Positions 7,848 through 14,405 of a stretch of 14,405 nucleotides of DNA are shown one piece after another. Position 1 is the first letter of the stretch; every line of letters starts with the position of its first letter. The translations under genes and the position numbers were made by a program. Below the pieces are notes generated by a model, which was given only the letters and a program-made list of their open reading frames with translations, had not been told where the DNA came from and did no database searches. Location of the stretch: contig NQOP01000001.1 of NCBI GenBank assembly GCA_003585845.1, positions 332,507 to 346,911 on the forward strand, in the 5' to 3' direction. The DNA is from Bifidobacteriaceae bacterium NR021. GTDB taxonomy: Bacteria > Actinomycetota > Actinomycetes > Actinomycetales > Bifidobacteriaceae.

Positions 7848-10800
7848 TCATGCAGTGAAATATTCAACGCCAGCTTCAAACAATGGTTGTTCGTGGAAAT
7901 CAGGAATATTGACATACAAGTCACGACCTGCGCGCTCGCAATGTCCCATTTTTCCAAAAACTCTACCGTCTGGGCTTGTAATACCTTCTACTGACATCAT
8001 TGAGCCGTTAGGATTTACGTTTAAGCTCATGCTTGGTACACCATTGCTGTCCACATATTGTGTAGCTATTTGACCGTTTTTAATAAGCTTTTCCATAACT
8101 TCGTTAGTAGCAATAAAGCGACCTTCTCCGTGAGAAATTGCAACAGTATGCATGTCTCCAACTTGCGTATTTGCTAACCATGGTGAAAGATTTGAAGCAA
8201 CCCTAGCGCGAACAATCCTACTTTGGTGTCTGCCAATAGTGTTGTAGGTAAGAGTTGGGCATTCGGAATCTATTGGGATAATGTCACCAAAAGGCACGAG
8301 ACCAAGCTTAATAAGCGCCTGGAAGCCGTTGCAAATTCCAAGCATTAAACCGTCGCGATTATTAAGCAAATCACGAACTGCATCTGTTACTGATGGATTC
8401 CTAAAGAATGCTGTAATGAATTTTGCAGAACCGTCCGGCTCATCGCCTCCAGAGAAGCCTCCTGGAATCATTACAATTTGACTCTTTTTAATCTCTTCAA
8501 CCAATTGTTCAGCTGATTGTGCAATATCTTTTGCGCTTAAATTATTAATAATAAGCGTATGAGCGTCTGCTCCAGCTTTTTCAAAAGCAGCTTGAGTATC
8601 GTATTCGCAATTATTTCCAGGGAAAACTGGAATAATTACGCGCGGATGAGAAAGCGGCTTTAGTGTTCCTGCGTGCATGCGGTTTGTAGTAGAAACATTA
8701 GTTTTGTTATTAATAGTTTCTACAATCTCGCCAGGCTTTTTATACGGGAAGATTGAAGAAAGTTCGCTTTCCCAAACCTTTTGCAAATCACTTAAATCAA
8801 TTTCTTCGCCATTTGATGAAGTAATTACGTAATTTTCAGTTGTTTCGCCAACAAGCTCAACGTCAACCAAGCTTGTATTAGCTAAAGATGAAACTTCAGT
8901 GTCTTCTTTAAGTTCAACGTAGAAGCTTCCATATGCTGGCTTAAATAAATCATCGTCGCTTAAATTATTGAATAATTTAAGACCAATATGATTTCCAAGC
9001 GTCATTTTGAATAAGCTCTCTGCGCTAGCACCGTAGCCAGGAGTAGATATAGCAAGAGCTTGCTTGTTTTTCGTAATATTTTCTACAATCTCTAGTGCTT
9101 TCAGGAAGCTTTCTTTTTCTGGAGTAATTCCGTCGGATTTATATTTTGGAGCAATACGTATAACTTTATGATTTACACCCTTAAATTCAGGTGAAACAGT
9201 TAAACGTGCGTCTCCAGTAGAAACAGCAAACGAAATCAAAGTTGGTGGCACATCCAGATTCTCAAAACTGCCGCTCATAGAATCTTTGCCGCCAATAGCT
9301 CCAACGCCAAAATCAATCTGTGCACTTAAAGCGCCAAGAACTGCTGCAGCTGGCTTTCCCCAACGCTCTGGAATATCGTGAGGCTTGCCAAAATATTCTT
9401 GCAAACTCAAATAAGCACGTTCGCGTGTGAAACCGCTAGCTGCCAGCTTTGCCAATGATTCAACAACAGCAACATAGGCACCAGTGAATTGGTTTTTCTC
9501 CATTAAATACGGATTAAAGCCCCAAGCCATTGCGGAAGCTGTGTTTGTTTCGCCAAATACTGGGAATTTAGCAACCATAGCTTGAGCAGGAGTAAGCTGG
9601 CGACGACCGCCAAAAGGCATAAGCACAGTAGCAGCGCCAATAGTAGAATCAAATCGTTCAGCTAAGCCTTTATTTGAAGCAATATTAATATCCGAAACTA
9701 AGTTATGCATGCGCTTTTCTAACGGCAAATCTGACTGATTCTGCCATGGAGTTTCGTAAGATTCTCCACTTTCAATATGCAATATCTGCTGTTTTGGAGC
9801 ACCATTAGAAGCCAAGAATGCGCGGCTTAAGTCAACAATGGTTTTCCCACGCCAAGTCATTCGCATTCGCGCTTCTTCAGTAACAGTCGCTATTATTTCT
9901 GCTTCAAGATTTTCTTCACGAGCATACTTCAAAAATTCTTCAGCATCACTTGACGCAACGTCAACAGCCATGCGCTCTTGAGATTCAGAAATAGCAAGCT
10001 CAGTGCCGTCGAGACCTTCGTACTTTTTAGAAACTTTGTCGAGATTAATAGTTAAGCCGTCGGCAATTTCGCCAGTGGCAACAGAAACGCCGCCAGCGCC
10101 AAAATCGTTGCAACGCTTAATAAGTTGGCAAGCATCCTTGCGTCGGAAAAGTCGTTGGAGTTTTCGCTCAATAGGAGCATTACCTTTTTGAACTTCAGCT
10201 CCGCATTCTTCAATACTTTCAACATCCTGTGCTTTAGAAGCGCCGGTAGCACCGCCAATGCCGTCTCGACCAGTGCGTCCGCCAAGAAGAATAATCACAT
10301 CGCCAGGAGCTGGAGTTTCTCTACGAACGTGGTCTGCTGGGGTAGCGGCAACAACCGCACCAACCTCCATACGTTTTGCAACATAACCCGGATGATAAAG
10401 TTCATGCACTTCGCCAGTAGCTAAACCAATTTGATTTCCGTAAGAAGAGTATCCTGCGGCGGCAGAAGTTACGATTTTTCGCTGCGGAAGCTTACCGTTT
10501 AAAGTCTCGCTAATAGGCGTGCGTGGATCTGCAGCACCGGTTACGCGCATTGCTTGATACACATAGGAGCGTCCAGAAAGAGGATCACGGATGCAGCCAC
10601 CGATGCAAGTTGCAGCTCCACCGAAAGGCTCAATCTCTGTAGGATGATTATGCGTTTCGTTCTTAAACAGGAACAGCCAATCCTCATCGTGGCCGTTTAC
10701 ATCAACCTTAACTTTTACTGTGCAAGCGTTGATTTCTTCTGACTCGTCCAAATTTTTAAGCTCGCCAGTATGCTTTAAGTATTTTGCGCCAATAGTTGCC

Positions 10801-11603
10801 ATATCCATAAGGCAAACAGGCTTATTTTCGCGATTTAGTTCTTTTCGCAAATCAAGATAACGGCTAAATGCCTCTTGAACAGTGTTATCGTCAATAGAAA
10901 TATCCGTAAGCTCGGTACCAAAAGTCGTGTGACGGCAGTGGTCGGACCAGTAAGTATCAATAACGCGAATTTCTGTAATAGTAGGATTTCTATGTTCTTC
11001 ACGGAAATACTTCTGGCAGAACTTTGCGTCAGCCAAATCCATTGCCAAACCGCGAGTATTAATAAAGTCTTGTAATCCAGCTTCGTCTAAATCGTTAAAT
11101 GAACTAATTACTTCTACATCAGATGGTACAACTGCTTCTCGCTGTAAACTTTTTACCTCATCAAGTGAAGCTTCTCGCGCTTCAACAGGATTAATAACGT
11201 AGTGTTTAATATCGTTTAGTGCTTTTTCGTCAAGATCACCTTTTAAAGCGATTACTCTAGCAGTGCGCACTGTTGGGCGTTCGCCTTGACTAATAAGTTG
11301 AATGCATTCGCTAGCAGATTGCGCACGCTGATCGAATTGACCAGGCAAAAATTCTACAGCAAACACGTGCTCGTCGGTTTCAATAGGCAAGTAATCGTAA
11401 GTATTATCAACCGGAGGTTCGCTCAATACTGTTTGCACAGCATTGTCGAATAAATCTTTGCTTATACCTTCAACGTCATAACGGTTAATAATTCTTGCGG
11501 AAGTAATCGCGCTTATGCCAAGAATCTCCCTAAGCTCATGTAAAAGCTGTTGTGCTTGAACGTCAAAACCAGTGCGTTTTTCCACATATACGCGAAATAC
11601 CAC
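7848..11603 (-). CDS. purL: Phosphoribosylformylglycinamidine synthase, single-chain form (FGAM synthetase)
   Basis: This 1251-residue enzyme converts FGAR to FGAM with ATP and glutamine (step four). In order it has a PurS-like N-terminal region, a linker ending in DHCRHTTFGTEL (221-232), the substrate block NETHNHPTEIEPFGG (315-329), a second ATPase-like half with GGKDSMSGSF (771-780), and a class I glutaminase from about residue 985. The glutaminase has the nucleophile Cys1091 in GICNGFQ, with His1221 and Glu1223 in GHCER. All domains of the fused enzyme are present, so no separate PurQ or PurS is needed. The layout and sequence style match the single-chain clade described from clostridia, streptococci and bifidobacteria, unlike the split enzymes of many actinobacteria. 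The start codon is GTG, preceded by AAGGTAGG six bases away. It lies 142 bp after purC, across a hairpin. Confidence 0.97.
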   Translation of the reverse strand: MVFRVYVEKRTGFDVQAQQLLHELREILGISAITSARIINRYDVEGISKDLFDNAVQTVLSEPPVDNTYDYLPIETDEHVFAVEFLPGQFDQRAQSASECIQLISQGERPTVRTARVIALKGDLDEKALNDIKHYVINPVEAREASLDEVKSLQREAVVPSDVEVISSFNDLDEAGLQDFINTRGLAMDLADAKFCQKYFREEHRNPTITEIRVIDTYWSDHCRHTTFGTELTDISIDDNTVQEAFSRYLDLRKELNRENKPVCLMDMATIGAKYLKHTGELKNLDESEEINACTVKVKVDVNGHDEDWLFLFKNETHNHPTEIEPFGGAATCIGGCIRDPLSGRSYVYQAMRVTGAADPRTPISETLNGKLPQRKIVTSAAAGYSSYGNQIGLATGEVHELYHPGYVAKRMEVGAVVAATPADHVRRETPAPGDVIILLGGRTGRDGIGGATGASKAQDVESIEECGAEVQKGNAPIERKLQRLFRRKDACQLIKRCNDFGAGGVSVATGEIADGLTINLDKVSKKYEGLDGTELAISESQERMAVDVASSDAEEFLKYAREENLEAEIIATVTEEARMRMTWRGKTIVDLSRAFLASNGAPKQQILHIESGESYETPWQNQSDLPLEKRMHNLVSDINIASNKGLAERFDSTIGAATVLMPFGGRRQLTPAQAMVAKFPVFGETNTASAMAWGFNPYLMEKNQFTGAYVAVVESLAKLAASGFTRERAYLSLQEYFGKPHDIPERWGKPAAAVLGALSAQIDFGVGAIGGKDSMSGSFENLDVPPTLISFAVSTGDARLTVSPEFKGVNHKVIRIAPKYKSDGITPEKESFLKALEIVENITKNKQALAISTPGYGASAESLFKMTLGNHIGLKLFNNLSDDDLFKPAYGSFYVELKEDTEVSSLANTSLVDVELVGETTENYVITSSNGEEIDLSDLQKVWESELSSIFPYKKPGEIVETINNKTNVSTTNRMHAGTLKPLSHPRVIIPVFPGNNCEYDTQAAFEKAGADAHTLIINNLSAKDIAQSAEQLVEEIKKSQIVMIPGGFSGGDEPDGSAKFITAFFRNPSVTDAVRDLLNNRDGLMLGICNGFQALIKLGLVPFGDIIPIDSECPTLTYNTIGRHQSRIVRARVASNLSPWLANTQVGDMHTVAISHGEGRFIATNEVMEKLIKNGQIATQYVDSNGVPSMSLNVNPNGSMMSVEGITSPDGRVFGKMGHCERAGRDLYVNIPDFHEQPLFEAGVEYFTA

Positions 11604-11665
11604 GAGAAACCTACCTTGTTGAATGTGCGGTATGAATGCAGTGTTTATTGTTGTATTGGTTTTAA

Positions 11666-11671
11666 ATTATA
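11666..11671 (-). promoter_or_regulatory. Candidate -10 box for purL
   Basis: The minus strand reads a consensus TATAAT here, giving a start near 11659 and a leader of about 55 bases before the GTG of purL. No good -35 is present (GTGATT lies 17 bases upstream), and the region is so A+T-rich that a chance match is possible. Its position after the purC hairpin fits a separate purL transcript. Confidence 0.3.
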
Positions 11672-11706
11672 AATATTAAATTATTCAAAATCACATTAAG
11701 AATGCA

Positions 11707-11738
11707 TGTGGCTCGCACCCTTAAAGGTACGAGCCACA
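11707..11738 (-). terminator. Terminator-like hairpin between purC and purL
   Basis: TGTGGCTCG (11707-11715) pairs perfectly with CGAGCCACA (11730-11738). After a C-A mismatch, ACC (11717-11719) pairs with GGT (11726-11728). It begins seven bases after the purC stop. On the minus strand the sequence beyond is TGCATTCTTAATG, not a real T run, so efficiency as an intrinsic terminator is doubtful. It may instead attenuate read-through or protect the purC mRNA end. Confidence 0.6.
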
Positions 11739-11745
11739 ACAATCA

Positions 11746-12528
11746 TTATCGTTCTACGCAATCGTCAGGTTTGCGCACAGAAACATCCAAGCCTTCGCTT
11801 TGAGCTAAAGATGCAAGCCTATCGTGAATTTCTTCATAAGCAGGAATGATGTCGCCTAAATCGCGCCTGAACAAGTCCTTGTCCAAATGACTTACTCCGT
11901 TCGTATCAGCATTTCGCTTATCCCAAAGTCTGCAAGTATCAGGAGTAATTTCGTCAGCGAGAAGAATATTTCCTTGCGCGTCCACGCCCTCTTCAATCTT
12001 GAAGTCGACAAGCTGAACATCAATCTTTGAGAAAATATCCAACAAAGCATTGTTAACAGCATGAGCTTGACGAGTGACTTCTGCCATTTCTTCATCTGTT
12101 GCTAATCCAAGAGCTACAACGCCTTCTGGATTAATGAATGGATCACCAAGCTCGTCGGACTTTACGCAGAACTCCAACAATGGCTTCTTTAAAGGTGTTC
12201 CTTCTTTAACGTTATAACGTTTTGCAAAGGAACCTGCAGCAGTATTTCGCATAATAATTTCCAGTGGGAACATGCGCATACGCTTTACAAGTTGTTCAGT
12301 ATCGGAAATTCGTCCGAGGAAGTGGCTTTTTACGCCGCGCGCCTCAAGTAAATGGAATAGTAACGAAGTAATCCGGTTATTTAAACTGCCTTTACCTGCA
12401 ATCTGAGCTTTCTTCAGACCGTTACCAGCTGTTGCTTGGTTCATGTATTCAACCCATAGCACATTGGTGTCATCGGTAGCATACAGTTTTTTGGCTTTGC
12501 CTTCGTACAACTTCTCAAGTTTTTCCAT
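11746..12528 (-). CDS. purC: Phosphoribosylaminoimidazole-succinocarboxamide synthase (SAICAR synthetase)
   Basis: PurC joins aspartate to CAIR with ATP to give SAICAR. The 260-residue protein begins [16 protein letters not shown], the usual opening of the family, followed by [15 protein letters not shown] (37-51), [15 protein letters not shown] (90-104), LVDFKIEEG (173-181) and [13 protein letters not shown] (191-203). In LVDFKIEEG the common EFG reads EEG. I chose the ATG at 12528 because GAGAGG stands seven bases before it and homologues start here. A longer in-frame ATG at 12555 has no ribosome site and would add nine unrelated residues. It is separated from purT by 175 bp containing two palindromes, and from purL by a hairpin, so it may be transcribed and regulated on its own. 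Its substrate depends on PurE/PurK, which are not in the window. Confidence 0.97.
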   Translation of the reverse strand: MEKLEKLYEGKAKKLYATDDTNVLWVEYMNQATAGNGLKKAQIAGKGSLNNRITSLLFHLLEARGVKSHFLGRISDTEQLVKRMRMFPLEIIMRNTAAGSFAKRYNVKEGTPLKKPLLEFCVKSDELGDPFINPEGVVALGLATDEEMAEVTRQAHAVNNALLDIFSKIDVQLVDFKIEEGVDAQGNILLADEITPDTCRLWDKRNADTNGVSHLDKDLFRRDLGDIIPAYEEIHDRLASLAQSEGLDVSVRKPDDCVER

Positions 12529-12567
12529 GATATGCCCTCTCTTATGTGCATTCATAGTTGTAGGCGC

Positions 12568-12590
12568 AAACCAACAATATTTGTAGGTTT
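12568..12590. promoter_or_regulatory. Imperfect 23-bp palindrome upstream of purC
   Basis: The plus strand reads AAACCAACA, then ATATT, then TGTAGGTTT. Ten of the eleven half-site positions are symmetric apart from one A/A mismatch and the centre. It lies 40-62 bases before the purC ATG and shares an ACAA...TTGT core with the perfect palindrome at 12617-12630. A protein-binding operator is the likely meaning; the regulator is unknown. Confidence 0.4.
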
Positions 12591-12616
12591 ACCTGACCTT
12601 TGCCAGCACGATTAGC

Positions 12617-12630
12617 GTAACAATTGTTAC
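12617..12630. promoter_or_regulatory. Perfect 14-bp palindrome GTAACAATTGTTAC upstream of purC
   Basis: All seven half-site positions are symmetric. It sits about 90 bases before the purC ATG, in the purT-purC gap. The flanking sequence gives CGTAACAATTGTTACC, very close to CGTAACAATGTTAT before purM (6195-6208). A 9-bp inverted pair, TTTGTAGGT (12580-12588) and ACCTACAAA (12629-12637), also links this site with the neighbouring palindrome. Operator function is inferred from symmetry, position and recurrence. Confidence 0.45.
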
Positions 12631-12703
12631 CTACAAAATTTCCCTTCGCACATACTGTAAATTATTATCTTTTTTAACTCTTATGCCTTAATTTTCAATG
12701 TAT

Positions 12704-13987
12704 CTAAGCATTTGTTTGTGTAGTTTTTAGCGACATAGCGATGCGTGTCGCATTTTCTCTAGCTTCTTCCTGCGTTAATCCAGTAGCTAAAGAAACTGCC
12801 ATTCGTCTGTGACCATGTACAGAAGGCTTAGCAAAAATACGCAAGTTGCATCGATAATTTTCGCCAGATTGCAAAGCTTGAGCAATATTCGTAAAACCAA
12901 CAGATCCTTCCGCCTTAATAACAATGGCGTGACTTGCTGCAACTTCATTATTTTTCAAAGAGAGCTCAGTATAGTTAGCTGTAACTGGAACTCCCAAAAT
13001 AGCCAATGCATGCAATGCAAATTCACTGTAATGCTGCGAAATCATAGTTACCATGCCAGTATCGTGTGGGCGAGGTGACAATTCATTAAAAAGCAAAGAG
13101 CCATCAGTAAGCACGAATAATTCGACTCCATAAACGCCCCAACCTGTTTCGCCAGCTCCTTGCGCAATATCAGTCAAACCTTCTACAGCGCGCTTTGCAA
13201 TATCTTTCGCATTAGTGCGGATCGATTCAGGAATATTTGCAGGCTGCCAAGATTCTCTATAATCTCCGTCTTGCTGACGCTGAGCGATCGGCTCACAAGT
13301 AGTAATTCCTGCGCAAGAGCTTATTGTAAGTACTGTAAGCTCATAATCAAGCGGAGCTAAAGCTTCAACAATAACTCGCGAACACTCATTCTCATGACCA
13401 GCTGCAGCACGCCTGCCATGCTGAGCTTCATTCCAAGCTGCAAGCAAATTTTCAGAACTACGAACTATTGACTGACCGTGACCAGAAGAGCTCATAACAG
13501 GCTTAACTACACAAGGATATCCAACTTTTTTAGCTCCATCCTCTAACTCTTCATAAGATGAAGCGAAACAATACGGTGTAGTAGGCAGTCCTAAATCTTC
13601 GTGCGCAATTCTACGCAAGCGCTCGCGATCCATTGCAATCGCGGCAATATCTGAGCTAGGAACGACTTGAATATTCTTTTTAGCAGCATCTTTCAAAACT
13701 TCAGTAGCAATAGCTTCAACTTCTGGAATAATAATGTCAGGATTCACATTTGAAATAAGTTCTTGCAATTCTTGCGGATTCGACATATCTAGCACGTGGT
13801 ATTCGTGAGCTATTTGCATTGCTGGAGCGTTTTTGTAGCTATCGGCAGCGCATACTCGCACGCCTAATCGCATAAGCTCAATCGCAATTTCCTTGCCAAG
13901 CTCGCCTGAGCCAAGAAGAAGTGCCGTCGTGTTGTTGCTGTTTGCAGTTACGCCAAAAATGCGTTGATTTTGCTCAGAAAAACTCAT
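12704..13987 (-). CDS. purT: Formate-dependent phosphoribosylglycinamide formyltransferase (GAR transformylase 2)
   Basis: PurT makes FGAR from GAR, formate and ATP, replacing the folate-dependent PurN. The 427-residue ATP-grasp protein shows LLGSGELGKEIAIE (24-37), IIIPEVEAIATEVL (85-98), KPVMSSSGHGQS (162-173), QQDGDYRESWQP (238-249) and NELSPRPHDTGMVT (301-314), all close to Escherichia coli PurT. Differences: the ATP loop has His170 where E. coli has Lys (SSSGKGQ), HENECS is inserted at about 198-203, and about six residues are added near 273-284 before GVYGVELF. The protein is some 35 residues longer than the E. coli enzyme. The ATG at 13987 is the only sensible start, but just GGGTG lies close before it, so the ribosome site is poor and translation may be weak or leaderless. 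It is the first gene of the leftward cluster, divergent from tRNA-His. Confidence 0.95.
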   Translation of the reverse strand: MSFSEQNQRIFGVTANSNNTTALLLGSGELGKEIAIELMRLGVRVCAADSYKNAPAMQIAHEYHVLDMSNPQELQELISNVNPDIIIPEVEAIATEVLKDAAKKNIQVVPSSDIAAIAMDRERLRRIAHEDLGLPTTPYCFASSYEELEDGAKKVGYPCVVKPVMSSSGHGQSIVRSSENLLAAWNEAQHGRRAAAGHENECSRVIVEALAPLDYELTVLTISSCAGITTCEPIAQRQQDGDYRESWQPANIPESIRTNAKDIAKRAVEGLTDIAQGAGETGWGVYGVELFVLTDGSLLFNELSPRPHDTGMVTMISQHYSEFALHALAILGVPVTANYTELSLKNNEVAASHAIVIKAEGSVGFTNIAQALQSGENYRCNLRIFAKPSVHGHRRMAVSLATGLTQEEARENATRIAMSLKTTQTNA

Positions 13988-14126
13988 ACACCCATTGTTG
14001 CATTTGCCATTGTCGAATAATTGATGTTGTTATTACGACGCGCCGAAGTGTGTTGCTCTGGCGGAAATCTAGAAAATCGTGTATAGTATCCCTTTGTTGT
14101 GTGATTATGTATGTTTTCGCGCACAT
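13988..14126. other. Divergent gap between purT and tRNA-His
   Basis: This 139-bp region should carry the purT promoter on the minus strand and the tRNA promoter on the plus strand. I could not identify a convincing purT promoter, and I saw no purine, ZTP or tetrahydrofolate riboswitch signature. The gene-free stretch as a whole runs 13988-14393, interrupted only by the tRNA. Confidence 0.5.
14082..14087 (+). promoter_or_regulatory. Candidate -10 box of the tRNA-His gene
   Basis: TATAGT matches the -10 consensus at five of six positions and directly follows a TG. It lies about 40 bases before the mature tRNA. The -35 is unclear: TGGCGG has 17-base spacing, while TTGCTC at 14053-14058 is too far away. 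Confidence 0.45.
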
Positions 14127-14203
14127 GGTGGCTATAGCTCAGTCGGTAGAGCATCTGATTGTGGTTCAGAAGGTCGCGCGTTCAAGCCGCGTTAGCCACC
14201 CCA
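14127..14203 (+). tRNA. tRNA-His (anticodon GTG)
   Basis: A full cloverleaf can be drawn. Acceptor GTGGCTA (14128-14134) pairs with TAGCCAC (14193-14199). The D stem is GCTC/GAGC. The anticodon stem TCTGA/TCAGA holds loop TTGTGGT with anticodon GTG. The T stem GCGCG/CGCGT encloses TTCAAGC. The discriminator is C (14200) and CCA is encoded (14201-14203). An extra G at 14127 opposite C73 is the G-1 identity element of histidine tRNAs. Confidence 0.97.
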
Positions 14204-14206
14204 CTT

Positions 14207-14242
14207 AAACGGCTGGTAATTGACCAGCCGTTTTTTTGTTTT
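14207..14242 (+). terminator. Intrinsic terminator after tRNA-His
   Basis: AAACGGCTGGT (14207-14217) pairs perfectly over 11 bp with ACCAGCCGTTT (14223-14233) around loop AATTG. It is followed by an almost unbroken T tract to 14242. It starts four bases after the tRNA CCA end. Confidence 0.97.
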
Positions 14243-14267
14243 GCGAAATGGTGGGGCAATAGGGGGT

Positions 14268-14289
14268 AAGCGGTAAGCTGCAACCGCTT
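14268..14289. repeat. Second inverted repeat downstream of the tRNA terminator
   Basis: AAGCGGT (14268-14274) and ACCGCTT (14283-14289) are perfect 7-bp arms around an 8-base loop. No T run follows on either strand, so it does not look like a terminator. It lies upstream of the candidate promoter for the gene at 14394. Confidence 0.45.
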
Positions 14290-14303
14290 CATTTAAATAA
14301 CCT

Positions 14304-14329
14304 CAGTCTATGGAGTAGACTGGTATGGT
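14304..14329 (+). promoter_or_regulatory. Perfect inverted repeat overlapping a candidate promoter
   Basis: CAGTCTA (14304-14310) and TAGACTG (14316-14322) are perfect 7-bp arms around TGGAG. The right arm runs into TGGTATGGT, which resembles an extended -10 (TGn plus TATGGT at 14324-14329). A regulator bound to the repeat would cover the promoter of the gene starting at 14394. The promoter call is weak because no clear -35 is seen; the repeat itself is certain. Confidence 0.4.
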
Positions 14330-14393
14330 TACGAATATGTATGTTGATGATGACATGGCGTACTAAATAGCACATGGTGCAGAAGGAGTATTT

Positions 14394-14405
14394 ATGGCTG
14401 GTAAA
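14394..14405 (+). CDS. Start of an unidentified gene (first four codons, Met-Ala-Gly-Lys)
   Basis: ATG GCT GGT AAA follows AGAAGGAG with ideal spacing (five bases), a near-perfect ribosome site. Only four codons are inside the window, so the product cannot be named. The strong ribosome site suggests a well-translated gene. Confidence 0.65.

Noticed and set aside
10125..10424. Plus-strand ORF of 99 codons inside purL
   Set aside because: It is antisense to conserved PurL sequence, with no ribosome site and biased composition typical of a shadow frame.
12529..12555. Longer purC start at the upstream in-frame ATG (12555)
   Set aside because: No ribosome site precedes it, the nine extra residues do not look like the family, and the inner ATG has GAGAGG at the right distance.
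13988..14126. Possible purine, ZTP or tetrahydrofolate riboswitch upstream of purT, and likewise before purC and purL
   Set aside because: I looked for the conserved core sequences of these classes and saw none; the gaps are short and A+T-rich.
13921..14208. Plus-strand ORF of 95 codons running through the tRNA
   Set aside because: Its C-terminal half is only a translation of tRNA-His, and its start is inside purT on the opposite strand.
1..14405. CRISPR array, insertion sequence, prophage or integrated element next to the tRNA
   Set aside because: No spaced direct repeats, transposase or integrase motifs are visible, and no second copy of the tRNA 3' end was seen in the window.

Overview
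The window looks like chromosomal DNA from an A+T-rich member of the Bifidobacteriaceae, most likely a Gardnerella-type organism. This is inferred from four things together: low-GC codon use, a single-chain PurL of about 1250 residues rather than the split PurS/PurQ/PurL typical of mycobacteria and corynebacteria, a formate-dependent PurT, and a membrane-anchored actinobacterial esterase next to an LTA-synthase-like enzyme. The taxonomic call comes from reading alone and was not tested by a search. I see no mobile element, CRISPR array, phage gene or rRNA.

Layout. Bases 1-1309 (minus) hold most of a four-helix membrane-anchored esterase whose C-terminus runs off the left edge. It is divergent, across a 309-bp A+T-rich gap, from a complete LTA-synthase/sulfatase-family membrane enzyme (1619-3688, plus). 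A strong hairpin at 3711-3758 lies between that gene and the convergent purine genes and probably serves both strands. From 13987 down to 3805, all on the minus strand, come purT, purC, purL, purF, purM and purD. At the right end are a tRNA-His gene with encoded CCA, a strong intrinsic terminator, two further inverted repeats and the first four codons of a plus-strand gene with an excellent ribosome binding site.

How the genes work together. PurF, PurD, PurT, PurL and PurM carry out all five steps from PRPP to AIR (aminoimidazole ribonucleotide), and PurC performs the later SAICAR step. The AIR carboxylation enzymes (PurE/PurK), PurB and PurH are not in this window. The one-carbon unit at the GAR step comes from formate plus ATP (PurT) rather than from 10-formyl-tetrahydrofolate (PurN). 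The six genes do not overlap; they are separated by 71-175 bp of A+T-rich sequence, several gaps carry palindromes or hairpins, and each gene has its own ribosome binding site except purT, where none is clear. This looks like a loosely packed cluster with internal regulatory points rather than one tight operon.

No wholly new system is evident. The most notable points are: (i) PurF keeps the propeptide and three of the four cysteines of the [4Fe-4S] class, but the fourth ligand position is tyrosine (Y452); (ii) a CGTAACAAT-type palindrome occurs upstream of both purC and purM, a candidate shared operator; (iii) an Asn/Lys/Ser-rich insert interrupts the LTA-synthase-like catalytic domain.
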